NCBI GenBank assembly: GCA_016709305.1
Contig: JADJNA010000005.1
Span: 124,001 to 188,000 of the forward strand
Reading direction: 5' to 3'
From: Candidatus Villigracilis saccharophilus
GTDB lineage: Bacteria; Chloroflexota; Anaerolineae; Anaerolineales; Villigracilaceae
Length of the DNA stretch: 64,000 nucleotides
The notes below the pieces were generated by a model. That model made no database searches and was not told where the DNA came from. It saw only the letters and a program-made list of their open reading frames with translations. This document shows, piece by piece, positions 49,142 through 58,167 of the stretch. Each line of letters opens with the position of its first letter. Position 1 is the first letter of the stretch. The position numbers and the translations under genes were made by a program.

Positions 49142-50437
49142 ATGAAAAAAGTGTTTGGCTTACTCAGTGTTCTAATGATCCTCAGTATATTATTGTCTGC
49201 GTGCGGCGGATCCAGTGCCGCAACAGATGTAAAAGTATTGCGCGTGTGGGTTCAATGGGGTGACAACCCTGCCCAGATCCAAACTCTCTTTGACAAATAC
49301 ACGGCCGAGACAGGCATCAAAGTTGAAGTGACTGCCCCGCTCGCCGATGACAAGATCCTGCCCGCGCTCACTGGTTCCGAGCCGCCCGATGTTCTGGTCT
49401 TGAGTGGCGGTGACCTGGCGAAGTCCTTCTATAAGGAAGGCTTGGTGGATGAACTATCCGGCGCGATCAAAGCAGGCAATATTGATATGGCGGATTTTTA
49501 CACCGCTCCATTGACTCAATGTCAGCAAGGCGATTTGATCCTCTGCCTGCCATGGGGCACCGATGCATACGCCTTGTTCTGGAATAAGGATATGTTCGAA
49601 GCCGCAGGATTAGACCCTGAAGTCCCACCGGCTACGATGGAAGAATTGGTTGAGTTCGCTGACAAGCTCACCGTTGTTGGCGCGGATGGAACGATTGAGC
49701 AGATCGGCTTCATCCCGAATCATTCTTGGAGTCACACAGATCTTTACGTCCGCAACTTTGGCGGATTCTGGTACAGCGACGATGGTTCGACGCTCACTGC
49801 CAACAGCCAGCCCATGATTGATGCGCTCACATGGCAGCAACAGTTCTTCACCAAATACGGTGTGGATAATGTCCAGGCTTTCTCCTCAGGCTTCGGTGAG
49901 TATGGTTCACCTGATGCGCCCTTCTATGCTGGCAAAGTTGCCATGATGGTCGAAGGTGAATGGCAGACAGGACCGAACTTCATCCCTGCACTGAAACCCG
50001 AATTGAATTACGGTGTGACTGCTTTCCCGCCCCCTGCCGATCATCCTGAACGCGCTGGCACAATCGTTAATCAAGGCACTGCGGTGGTAATTCCTTCTGG
50101 TGCTCCTAACAAAGATGCCTCTGCCAAACTTCTGGCGTGGATGATGTCTCCTGCCATTGTGGCGGAAGAGTTCTGCTTCAATGCCAACCTGCCCACCAGC
50201 AAGAAGGCTGCTGAAGATCCTTGCTTCAAGGAATTAGGCGACAAGTTCCAGGTCTTTGTGGACCTAATGTCAAGTAAGAATGCTTTTGCCGTACTCACCA
50301 CTCCACTTTCGTTTGAATTAAATGACGCTCTAGGTTCCGCTGAAGAAGAGATATTGCTCACAGGCGCAGACCCGAAAGAATTGCTGGACGCGATCCAGGC
50401 TGAGTTTGAACCAAAATTAAAAGAGGCAATGAAGTAA
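49142..50437 (+). CDS. Sugar ABC transporter substrate-binding lipoprotein
   Basis: 431 residues. Signal MKKVFGLLSVLMILSILLSAC ends in a lipobox (LSAC, Cys21), so it is lipid-anchored outside the cell. The fold is the MalE/UgpB-like solute-binding family (RVWVQWGDNPAQIQTLFDKYTAETGIKVEVTAP, LPCLPWGTDAYALFWNKDMFEAAGLDPEVPPATMEEL). It captures a di- or oligosaccharide and delivers it to the two permeases encoded next. An AAAAAGGAGATAGA ribosome binding site is present. No ATPase is encoded in the operon as far as visible; a shared MsmX-type ATPase is likely elsewhere. Confidence 0.93.
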   Translation: MKKVFGLLSVLMILSILLSACGGSSAATDVKVLRVWVQWGDNPAQIQTLFDKYTAETGIKVEVTAPLADDKILPALTGSEPPDVLVLSGGDLAKSFYKEGLVDELSGAIKAGNIDMADFYTAPLTQCQQGDLILCLPWGTDAYALFWNKDMFEAAGLDPEVPPATMEELVEFADKLTVVGADGTIEQIGFIPNHSWSHTDLYVRNFGGFWYSDDGSTLTANSQPMIDALTWQQQFFTKYGVDNVQAFSSGFGEYGSPDAPFYAGKVAMMVEGEWQTGPNFIPALKPELNYGVTAFPPPADHPERAGTIVNQGTAVVIPSGAPNKDASAKLLAWMMSPAIVAEEFCFNANLPTSKKAAEDPCFKELGDKFQVFVDLMSSKNAFAVLTTPLSFELNDALGSAEEEILLTGADPKELLDAIQAEFEPKLKEAMK

Positions 50438-50447
50438 ATTCCAAAGC

Positions 50448-50482
50448 AAGTCCCTAAAGTTCTTATAGAACTTTAGGGACTT
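50448..50482 (+). terminator. Intercistronic hairpin after the binding-protein gene
   Basis: A perfect 15-bp stem (AAGTCCCTAAAGTTC and complement) with a TTATA loop, no strong T run. Such hairpins commonly protect or attenuate so that the binding protein is made in excess of the permeases. Confidence 0.75.
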
Positions 50483-50513
50483 ATGCTTATCTCTTGAAAA
50501 CGGAGCGTAGAAA

Positions 50514-51482
50514 ATGACCGAACCAACTACCTCGCAAGGCAGAAAGAATTTCAAACTCCCATTTGGATGGAAGTTTCCCGATAAAGTCGTTTGGACGAAA
50601 CGCACCAAAGCCGACTTCCGTACGGGCATGTTATTTCTTTCACCCTGGCTGATCGGCTTTCTCGCTTTTACGCTCTACCCCATGGTTGTCTCTTTTTACT
50701 ACAGCTTCACCATCTACCATTCAAGGCGCGCACCTGAATGGATCGGTCTGCAAAATTATAAAGATTTGCTTACAGATGAAAAATTCTGGATCGCGCTCAA
50801 CAACACCATGTATATGGTTGCCATCGCTGTGCCGCTCGGATTATTCGCTTCATTTCTTTGTGCGGTATTACTAAATCTCAAAGTGCGCGGACAGGCTTTT
50901 TATCGCGTTGTTTATTTTCTTCCATCGATTGTCCCGACCGTGGCTGGTACGATTCTTTTTCTCTGGCTGCTCAATCCGCAGGTGGGATTGGTAAATACGC
51001 TTCTCGCTCAAATTGGCATTGACGGCCCCAACTGGATGGCTGACCCGAACTGGTCCAAGCCCGCTTTGATCCTGCTTGGTATGTGGGGCATGGGCGGTAC
51101 GATCATTATCTATCTTTCAGGCTTGCAGGATGTGCCTCAAAGCCTGATCGAAGCCGCCGAGTTGGACGGCGCGAACTGGTTACAACGTTTATGGCATATC
51201 ACCATCCCCATGGTCTCGCCCATTACGCTCTTTAATCTCATTACGGGCATGATCGGCATGTTCCAATATTTTGCGCAAGCCTATGTGGTCGGCGGCGGTG
51301 ACAGCCTCGGGCGCCCGCTCAACTCGACGCTTTTTTACAGCGTCTATCTCTATCAAAACGCCTTCCTATTCTTGAAGATGGGCTACGCCTCCGCGATGGC
51401 CTGGATCTTGTTCATCATCATTTTGATCTTCACGCTCCTGCTGCTAAAAGTGAGCGATAGATTTACCTACTATGCGGGATGA
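50514..51482 (+). CDS. Sugar ABC transporter permease 1 (MalF/UgpA-like)
   Basis: 322 residues with six to seven membrane helices. The EAA loop (PQSLIEAAELDGANWLQRLWHITIPMVSP) that contacts the ATPase is present. A basic N-terminal segment precedes helix 1 (LFLSPWLIGFLAFTLYPMVVSF). It forms the transmembrane channel together with permease 2, and overlaps the longest reading of permease 2. Ribosome binding site AACGGAGCGT. Confidence 0.93.
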   Translation: MTEPTTSQGRKNFKLPFGWKFPDKVVWTKRTKADFRTGMLFLSPWLIGFLAFTLYPMVVSFYYSFTIYHSRRAPEWIGLQNYKDLLTDEKFWIALNNTMYMVAIAVPLGLFASFLCAVLLNLKVRGQAFYRVVYFLPSIVPTVAGTILFLWLLNPQVGLVNTLLAQIGIDGPNWMADPNWSKPALILLGMWGMGGTIIIYLSGLQDVPQSLIEAAELDGANWLQRLWHITIPMVSPITLFNLITGMIGMFQYFAQAYVVGGGDSLGRPLNSTLFYSVYLYQNAFLFLKMGYASAMAWILFIIILIFTLLLLKVSDRFTYYAG

Positions 51483-51486
51483 CAGC

Positions 51487-52620
51487 ATGACAAATATTCC
51501 CGCTTCTTCCTCAACCCCCAATCTGATTCAACAACCCGATCAGGGTCGCCGCTCTGAAAAACAGTCGCGCAAAATCCGTGATATCTTCACATCCACCATC
51601 AGCCATGGACTGCTCATCTTCGTCGGCTTGTTCTTCGCCGTTCCGTTTTTGTGGATGTTGCTGACCGCTTTCAAATCGGACCAAGATGTCTTTCACTCCC
51701 CACCGCGCTGGCTGCCTTTTGACAATGTCCGCGTGGATGTGAATGGCGAACAGCTTGCGCTCTACAATGTAAAGACAGAGAATGGAATGAAGGAACTGGC
51801 GCTGATCAAGATCATCGAAGGCGTTGGCACCTTCGTTGACCCTGCCCAGCCTGAAAAGATCATTGAGTATGAGATCCAGCAAGGCGCCGAAAGGATTGCC
51901 GAGCCGATCATGGAAATTTCCTTCCGCTGGCAAAACTTTCCCGACGCCATGAACCGCGGCAGCCGCCCCGGTGTGGGAGCCAGTTTTTGGGTCTATTTCA
52001 AGAACAGCCTTATCATCGCCTTTTTTTCGATCATTGGCACGCTGGTTTCAAATGCGCCGGTTGCATATGCCTTTGCCCGTATAAAATTCCCCGGACGTGA
52101 TTTTTTATTTGTCATCATTCTCGCCACCATGATGCTTCCCTTCCAGGTGACGATGATCCCCATTTATCTTTTATTCAATGACACACTCGGCTGGGGCGAT
52201 ACTTTTCTGCCGCTCATCATCCCAACTTTCTTCGCTAACGCCTGGGATGTATTCCTGCTCCGCCAATTCTTTAGAACCATTCCCGAGGAAATGTGTGATG
52301 CGGCCCGTGTCGATGGCGCATCGGAATGGCAGATATTCTCCCAAATCGTTCTTCCTCTATCTACACCCGTCCTTGCTACTGTTACGGTTTTCACCTTCCT
52401 TTGGGCGTGGAATGACTTTACGGGACCGCTGCTCTTCCTTAATAGTCCGCGCAACTTTACGATGGCGCTCGGCTTGCAGGATTTTCAGGGACAGAAAACC
52501 ATTGTCTGGAATCAACTCATGGCCGCCGCCACAGTTTTTACCATCCCGATCATCATCGCCTTCTTCTTTGCACAGAAGACCTTCATACAAGGCATTAAAT
52601 TGACAGGATCAAAAGAATAA
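51487..52620 (+). CDS. Sugar ABC transporter permease 2 (UgpE/MalG-like) with large periplasmic insertion
   Basis: About 377 residues; ATG 51487 was chosen over 51472, which lies within the end of permease 1. The EAA loop (EEMCDAARVDGASEWQIFSQIVLPLSTP) and family C-terminus are standard. Between helix 1 and helix 2 there is an extra stretch of roughly 100 residues (about PRWLPFDNVRVDVNGEQLAL to RWQNFPDAM), larger than in MalG-type permeases. It could contact the binding protein. The stop overlaps the next gene start by one base, so GH5 is coupled. Confidence 0.9.
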   Translation: MTNIPASSSTPNLIQQPDQGRRSEKQSRKIRDIFTSTISHGLLIFVGLFFAVPFLWMLLTAFKSDQDVFHSPPRWLPFDNVRVDVNGEQLALYNVKTENGMKELALIKIIEGVGTFVDPAQPEKIIEYEIQQGAERIAEPIMEISFRWQNFPDAMNRGSRPGVGASFWVYFKNSLIIAFFSIIGTLVSNAPVAYAFARIKFPGRDFLFVIILATMMLPFQVTMIPIYLLFNDTLGWGDTFLPLIIPTFFANAWDVFLLRQFFRTIPEEMCDAARVDGASEWQIFSQIVLPLSTPVLATVTVFTFLWAWNDFTGPLLFLNSPRNFTMALGLQDFQGQKTIVWNQLMAAATVFTIPIIIAFFFAQKTFIQGIKLTGSKE

Positions 52621-54032
52621 TGGAACTCCTCAAAGTCTCGAATGGACAGATCGTCACCCAATCCAACAAACCAATGCGCCTGCGCGGCTGGAATGTTGGC
52701 GGCTGGCTTAACATGGAAGACTTTATCGATGGCTTCGTCGGCGCGGAGCATAACTTGCGCGCAACTATGTCGCGCATCCTAGGCAGGGACAAGGCGCAAT
52801 TTTTCTTTGACCGCCTGCTTGACCACTTCTTCACCGAAGAGGATGTCAAAGCGATGGCAAAACTCGGCGCGAATGTGATTCGCATCCCTTTCAATTACCG
52901 TCACTTCGAGCGGGATGAACAGCCCTTCGAATACCTCGAAGACGGATTCAAACGCCTCGACCAAGCCTTTGCCTGGTGCACCAAACATGGCATGTACGTC
53001 ATCCTTGACTTTCACGCGGTGCAAGGCTGGCACAACCCAGACTGGCATAGTGACAATGCCCACGTGCATATTTTGCTTTACCAGCACAAACACTTTCAAG
53101 ACCGTTTTGTCGGTTTGTGGAAGGAAATGGCGAAACGATATAAGAATCATCCTGCGCTTGCGGGCTACGACTTAATGAACGAACCCTGCACACGGGTTCA
53201 ATATGATGAATATGATTCAGATAATTACAACTGGGACGCATTGAATGCTGTCCATCACAAAGCGGCTCAAGCCATTCGTGAGATTGATTCAAAGCACCTC
53301 GTCTTTGTCGAAGGCGATAACTTCGCCTGTGAATTTGACGGCTTGGACGTGACCTTCGACGACAACCTCGTGGTCAGTTCGCACAACTACATGTCCCCGA
53401 CTGGCGGCGGAAGCCCTTACCCTGGTGAAATTGACGGGTTGTATTGGAACCGTGACATCGTCGCCGCGGAGTTTGGAATGCACAGCGCTACACGCCTAGC
53501 CTTCAAACATCGCAAGCCGATCTTTGTTGGTGAGTTTGGCACGTGGTATGCGGGTCATCCTGAAGCGCTCCACTACCGCGCCGCCGCACTGGATGATCAG
53601 CTTGGCGTGTTCGACTCAGCGGGAGTCCACTGGGCGATATGGACATGGAAGGATATCGCTTCGATGGGGACATATAACATTGACCCTGAATCGGAATATG
53701 CGCGGTTGATCACGCCGATCATGAAGGCAAAGCAGGAAGCCGCGGATTGGGAAGGTGAAATGCCCAATGGCAGTGTTGCGAAAGCGATGAAAAATTCAGC
53801 AGACGCGATCGATGCCTATTTGGCACAAACCAACCTCAAAGTCCAGATTGACCGGCGCTGGTTCGCGCAATATACGTTGTTCGGTTACCTCGCTCAATTC
53901 CTGCAAGTGCCGTATACGAATCTGTTCAAACATAAATCAGAAAAAGAATTGGACGAAATGCTCAGCGCGTTCGCGTTGAAGAATTGCGTCCAAAATAAAA
54001 TCATTACAAAGGTATTGAAAAAACATCTATGA
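52620..54032 (+). CDS. Glycoside hydrolase family 5, cytoplasmic
   Basis: 470 residues without a signal peptide. TIM-barrel GH5: LRGWNVGGWLNMEDFI at the start, VIRIPFNYRHF, LDFHAVQGWHNPD, acid/base Glu188 in DLMNEPC and nucleophile Glu305 in FVGEFGTWY. GH5 includes cellulases, mannanases and glucosidases acting on beta-linked glycans. Located in a transport operon and inside the cell, it probably cuts an imported beta-oligosaccharide. The ATG overlaps the permease stop by one base, and its own stop overlaps GH1 by 4 bases. Confidence 0.9.
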   Translation: MELLKVSNGQIVTQSNKPMRLRGWNVGGWLNMEDFIDGFVGAEHNLRATMSRILGRDKAQFFFDRLLDHFFTEEDVKAMAKLGANVIRIPFNYRHFERDEQPFEYLEDGFKRLDQAFAWCTKHGMYVILDFHAVQGWHNPDWHSDNAHVHILLYQHKHFQDRFVGLWKEMAKRYKNHPALAGYDLMNEPCTRVQYDEYDSDNYNWDALNAVHHKAAQAIREIDSKHLVFVEGDNFACEFDGLDVTFDDNLVVSSHNYMSPTGGGSPYPGEIDGLYWNRDIVAAEFGMHSATRLAFKHRKPIFVGEFGTWYAGHPEALHYRAAALDDQLGVFDSAGVHWAIWTWKDIASMGTYNIDPESEYARLITPIMKAKQEAADWEGEMPNGSVAKAMKNSADAIDAYLAQTNLKVQIDRRWFAQYTLFGYLAQFLQVPYTNLFKHKSEKELDEMLSAFALKNCVQNKIITKVLKKHL

Positions 54033-55351
54033 CCACTTATAAATTCCCTCACAATTTTTTCTGGGGCGCAGCCTCCGCCTCTTATCAAGTGGAAGGCGCG
54101 TGGAATGAAGACGGCAAAGGCGAGTCGATTTGGGACCGCTTCAGCCACACGCCCGGAAAGATCGAAGATAACCTGACGGGCGATGTCGCCTGTGACCATT
54201 ATCACCGCTATGAAGAAGATATTGCCCTCATGCGTCAGCTTGGACTCAAAGCCTATCGCTTCTCCATCGGCTGGGCGCGTGTCCTGCCCAATGGACGCGG
54301 ACGCATCAATCCCAAGGGACTCGCCTTCTACGACCGCCTCGTGGATGCGTTATGCGCTGCAAACATCGAGCCGTTTTTAACTCTCTATCACTGGGATCTG
54401 CCGCAAGCATTGCAGGATGCAGGCGGTTGGGAGAATCGCAACACCGCGTCTGCCTTCGCTGATTACTCCGCGCTGATGGTCAAACGTCTTGGTGACCGGG
54501 TCAAATACTGGACGACTTTCAATGAACCCAGCGTTGTCGCGTTTGACGGCAATCTTTCTGGCGAACATGCCCCAGGGATTCAAGACCCGCGCATCACCTA
54601 TCAAGTGGCGCATAACCTGATGGTCGCGCACGGGCTTGGAGTACAGGCCATTCGCGCCGCAAATTCAAAAGTGGATGTGGGCATCGTCCTTAATTTGTGG
54701 ATGGCCGACCCCGCCACCGACGCGCCCGAAGATATTGCCGCCGCCGAAACTGCCTGGGATCGCAGCGAAACCCTTTTCCTCGACCCGATCTTCAAGGGAC
54801 ATTATCCCCTGGCTGCGTATGAATTGGTTGGCGAGAACATGCCGAAGATACAGGATGGCGACATGGCATTAATCTCGCAGGAACTCGATTATGTCGGCAT
54901 CAATTTCTATTCCCAGGATCTTGTCAGCGCCACGCAGGAAATTGACAGCGTGCCTGGTTCTGAATATACAGAAATGGGCTGGGAAGTTTGCGCGCCTGCC
55001 CTGCGGCGGATGCTTGTGAAAGTAAACAACAATTACAAACTGCCCCCGATCTACATCACCGAAAACGGCTCGGCATTCAAGGATGAAGTCAGCGCCGATG
55101 GAAAGATCCACGACCCGCGCCGTCTCGATTATTTGCGACAACATTTCATTCAGACCCGCCTCGCCATGCAGGACGGTGTCGATATTCGCGGATACATGGT
55201 CTGGTCGCTCATGGATAATTTTGAATGGGGGCATGGCTTTACAAAACGCTTCGGGCTGATCCGCGTGGATTATGAAACGCAAAAGCGCACGGTCAAAGAT
55301 TCTGGCGAATGGTATGCGGAAGTGACAAGAACAAATTCCGTGACGGGATAG
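54029..55351 (+). CDS. Beta-glucosidase, glycoside hydrolase family 1
   Basis: 440 residues, cytoplasmic. It hydrolyses terminal beta-glucosidic (or related) residues from oligosaccharides. The GH1 fold is complete: FFWGAASASYQVEGAWNEDGKGESIWDRF, acid/base Glu166 in TTFNEPSVV, NFYSQD, nucleophile Glu345 in YITENGSAF and MVWSLMDNFEWGHGFTKRFGLIRVDYETQKRT at the end. The ATG starts in the last codon of GH5 (ATGA). Together with GH5 it suggests stepwise breakdown of an imported beta-glucan or manno-oligosaccharide. Confidence 0.95.
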   Translation: MTTYKFPHNFFWGAASASYQVEGAWNEDGKGESIWDRFSHTPGKIEDNLTGDVACDHYHRYEEDIALMRQLGLKAYRFSIGWARVLPNGRGRINPKGLAFYDRLVDALCAANIEPFLTLYHWDLPQALQDAGGWENRNTASAFADYSALMVKRLGDRVKYWTTFNEPSVVAFDGNLSGEHAPGIQDPRITYQVAHNLMVAHGLGVQAIRAANSKVDVGIVLNLWMADPATDAPEDIAAAETAWDRSETLFLDPIFKGHYPLAAYELVGENMPKIQDGDMALISQELDYVGINFYSQDLVSATQEIDSVPGSEYTEMGWEVCAPALRRMLVKVNNNYKLPPIYITENGSAFKDEVSADGKIHDPRRLDYLRQHFIQTRLAMQDGVDIRGYMVWSLMDNFEWGHGFTKRFGLIRVDYETQKRTVKDSGEWYAEVTRTNSVTG

Positions 55352-55444
55352 TTTCCCCGCCGCTTGAATTGCGGGTTTAAGGTTGAGGGTACCCGCGTAA
55401 ATTTCAAACCCTATAACCTCCAAATCATTTTATGGAGGCTCCGA

Positions 55445-56615
55445 ATGGGACACCACGACGAACGAACAAGAACATCTGTACGACCATGATCATGATGAAC
55501 ATGGGCACGATCATCCACACCCGCATGAGCATCATGAGCCTGAGCATGCCCACGATCACGACCACGAGCACGACCATGAGCACGACCATGAGCACGATCA
55601 TGGTCATTCTCACTCCAACAATCCTTTTCTCGCGTGGATTCAACATCTCTTCATCCCGCACAGCCACGGGCATCAACAAGCCGCGCTTGACCCAAACCTC
55701 GCAACCGATCGCGGCATGTGGGCGTTGAAGATTTCACTGGCTGGTTTGCTGGTAACCGCCGTCTTTCAAGTGGTTATCGTCATTGTTAGCGGGAGCGTTG
55801 CGCTGCTCGCCGACACCATCCACAACTTCTCCGACGCGCTGACTGCCATTCCGCTCGGTCTTGCCTTTTGGCTCTCGCGCCGTGCGCGGAATAATCGATA
55901 TACCTACGGCTACGGACGTGCTGAAGATATAGCGGGTGTCATCATCGTTTTGATGATCGCTTTTAGCGCATTCGAAGCCATCCGCCAATCTGTTCTGCGC
56001 CTGATCGAACCACAGCCCATCACCAATCTCAGCTGGGTTGCCGCCGCGGCGATCATTGGTTTCATTGGCAACGAAATGGTTGCAGTCTTTCGTATCAAGG
56101 TCGGCAAGGAGATCGGTTCCGCCGCGCTCATTGCGGATGGCTATCATGCCCGCACAGACGGATTTACATCGCTTGCGGTTCTCGCTGGAGCAATTGGTGT
56201 CTGGCTTGGTTTCCCGTTGCTCGACCCCATTATCGGACTTGGCATTGGCATCGCCATCCTCGGCATTGTTTGGAAAACCGCGCAGGATATGTGGCACCGC
56301 ATGATGGACGCTGTTGACCCCGCTATCTATGAAGAGTTCAAACATATCGCATCGCACGTCAACGGCGTGATGGATGTGCATGGAGCGGCGATCCGCTGGG
56401 TGGGGCATCGTCTGTGGGGTGAAATGCATGTTACTGTGGATTGCAAGTTGACCGTCCTGCAGGGACACTTCATCACCGAGAAAGTGCGGCACGATCTCTT
56501 TCACGAATTTCCCGCACTGATCGAAGTTGTCGTTCATGCCGACCCGTGCGAATGTGATCAGTCTGTTGAATATCATCCAGCATCACATCATCACTTTTTA
56601 CCTGCCGCAGATTAA
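55445..56615 (+). CDS. Cation diffusion facilitator (zinc-type efflux), His-rich N-terminus, start disrupted by a 4-base duplication
   Basis: Exports Zn2+/Co2+/Ni2+ against protons. The six-helix transporter (WALKISLAGLLVTAVFQVVIVIVSGSVALLADTIHNFSDALTAIPLGLAFWLS, then ADGYHARTDGFTSLAVLAGA with the transport-site HxxxD) and the C-terminal cytoplasmic metal-sensing domain are intact. A long His/Asp/Glu-rich N-terminus (DHDHDEHGHDHPHPHEHHEPEHAHDHDH...) binds metal. GGAGG precedes ATG 55445, but after MGHHDE the frame shifts. Removing one CGAA of the tandem pair near 55458-55465 gives a continuous gene of about 389 codons. In the present reading only ATG 55716 would restart, without the His-rich part. 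Confidence 0.88.
55480..55614. repeat. His/Asp-codon-rich tandem region of the CDF gene
   Basis: Repeated CAC/CAT-GAC/GAT/GAG-type codons (CATGAGCACGAC pattern) encode the metal-binding N-terminus. Slippage in this region and just before it may change the reading frame. Confidence 0.7.
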
Positions 56616-57616
56616 TGATCGAAACAGGTGTCTCCTACTTTGCCAACGGCTGGCTTCATCACTTTGAGCGCGACCTCGAAGATATCCTCGCGCATCACTG
56701 TACCTACATCGTGCATAGCTTCAGCGAGAACGAATTGATCTTCGCGCGCAAGCGCAACGAAACATTTTTTCGTAAAACGCGCGATGCGGGTCTCGGCTGT
56801 TGGGCGAATCCCTGGGCAGTGATGGGACTCTTCGGCGGCGAGCAATTCAGCGCCTTCGTGCCGCGCAACCCGGATGCCTGCCAAATTCTTTCCACGGGTC
56901 AGCGCGCACCTGCCGCCTGCCCATCCGCGCATGAAACCCAAGCCGCCATGAAATATTGGGTCGATGCCGCAATCGACTCGGGAGCCGATACTTTATTTTG
57001 GGACGAGCCGCATCTCTACATTCCAGATTGGGACGACCTGCACTTTGCCTCGGACGACGCCTTTGCCTGTTTCTGTCCGAGATGCCGTGACTCGTTCCAG
57101 ACTCGCTTCGGCCAACCTATGCCGGATGAATTGACTTCCGAAATGCGTCTCTTTCGCGAAGAGACGATGATCAACTTTCTTTCCGAGATGATCGGTTATG
57201 CCAAAAACAAAGGCGCGAAGAATGCCATCACGTTATTGCCTGTGGACGATGAATCCAACGAATCAATTCCATGGAATCAAGTCGCAGACATTCGCGGAAT
57301 CGACATCTTCGGTACCGATCCTTATTGGTTCCTGCACGGCAAAGATTGCGAAGATTATGTCGCTGCGCAAATGAAGCGCACCATGGATATTTGCGGGCCG
57401 CGCGGCTTGACTCCGCATTTTTGGGCGCAGGGGTTTGGAGTCCCGTCAGGCAGGGAAAATGAACTCGACACAGGATTCACTCTCGCCGTGGAAAGAGGCG
57501 CAAGGTCAATTGCCGTATGGGGCATGCATGGCAACGCCGCGTATGAGGGCGCATCCGAAAACCCCGAAGCCGTGTGGGATGTGGTTGGCAGGACATTTGG
57601 GAGACTGCGAAGGTGA
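56615..57616 (+). CDS. TIM-barrel protein, putative glycoside hydrolase-like, unknown specificity
   Basis: 333 residues, cytoplasmic. Sequence patterns typical of a (beta/alpha)8 barrel: LEDILAHHCTYIVHSFSENEL, GLGCWANPWAVMGLFGG, DTLFWDEPHLY with an acidic pair after a predicted strand, a CxxC pair (CFCPRC), IDIFGTDPYWFLHG, and GLTPHFWAQGFGVP. The Asp-Glu after strand 4/5 could be catalytic by analogy with glycosidases, but I cannot assign a family. The start overlaps the CDF stop by one base (taATG), and the stop overlaps the GNAT start (GTGA), so translation is coupled across this cluster. Confidence 0.7.
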   Translation: MIETGVSYFANGWLHHFERDLEDILAHHCTYIVHSFSENELIFARKRNETFFRKTRDAGLGCWANPWAVMGLFGGEQFSAFVPRNPDACQILSTGQRAPAACPSAHETQAAMKYWVDAAIDSGADTLFWDEPHLYIPDWDDLHFASDDAFACFCPRCRDSFQTRFGQPMPDELTSEMRLFREETMINFLSEMIGYAKNKGAKNAITLLPVDDESNESIPWNQVADIRGIDIFGTDPYWFLHGKDCEDYVAAQMKRTMDICGPRGLTPHFWAQGFGVPSGRENELDTGFTLAVERGARSIAVWGMHGNAAYEGASENPEAVWDVVGRTFGRLRR

Positions 57617-58167
57617 AAATTATTACTCTTGTAAAAGATAACGACCCTCTCGTTCAGCAAGCGGCGCAATTGTTGGTGGATGCATTCCGCGAACATTGGC
57701 CGACTGCGTGGCCATCACTGAAGGATGGATTGGAGGAAGTTCACGAAATGCTGGAGGCAGAACGCATCTGCCGCGCGGCGATTGATGATGAAAAAAAACT
57801 GCTCGGCATCATTGGCGGAATTCCGCAATACGACGGTCTGGTGTGGGAACTGCATCCGCTGGCGGTCCAGCCTGATATGCAGGGCGGGGGCATTGGTAAA
57901 ATGTTGGCCGAAGATTTAGAAGAACAGGTTCGCAAGCGCGGCGGATTAACGATCACCCTCGGGTCGGACGATGAAGACGGTATGACTTCGTTATCCAATG
58001 TGGATCTGTACGAAAACCTGTGGGAAAAGATCAGGGATGTTCGCAACTTCAAAAGACATCCCTATGAGTTCTACCAAAAAATGGGATATGTCATCACAGG
58101 CATCGTCCCGGACGCGAACGGAGTTGGCAAGCCCGATATTATTTTGTCAAAAAGAGTTTCAAGATGA
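57613..58167 (+). CDS. GNAT acetyltransferase, AAC(6')-like
   Basis: 184 residues from GTG 57613, overlapping the previous stop by 4 bases. A GNAT fold is clear: QQAAQLLVDAFREHWPTAWPSL, KKLLGIIGGIPQYDGLVWELHPLAVQPDMQGGGIGKML with the acetyl-CoA loop QGGGIG, and FYQKMGYVITGIVPDANGVGKPDIILSKRV at the end. Its closest visible resemblance is to aminoglycoside 6'-N-acetyltransferases, though the function need not be resistance. It overlaps the next gene by 4 bases. Confidence 0.85.
   Translation: MKIITLVKDNDPLVQQAAQLLVDAFREHWPTAWPSLKDGLEEVHEMLEAERICRAAIDDEKKLLGIIGGIPQYDGLVWELHPLAVQPDMQGGGIGKMLAEDLEEQVRKRGGLTITLGSDDEDGMTSLSNVDLYENLWEKIRDVRNFKRHPYEFYQKMGYVITGIVPDANGVGKPDIILSKRVSR

Noticed and set aside
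55425..55728. Antisense ORF opposite the His-rich region (Val/Met-rich)
   Set aside because: Shadow of the repeated His/Asp codons of the CDF gene.
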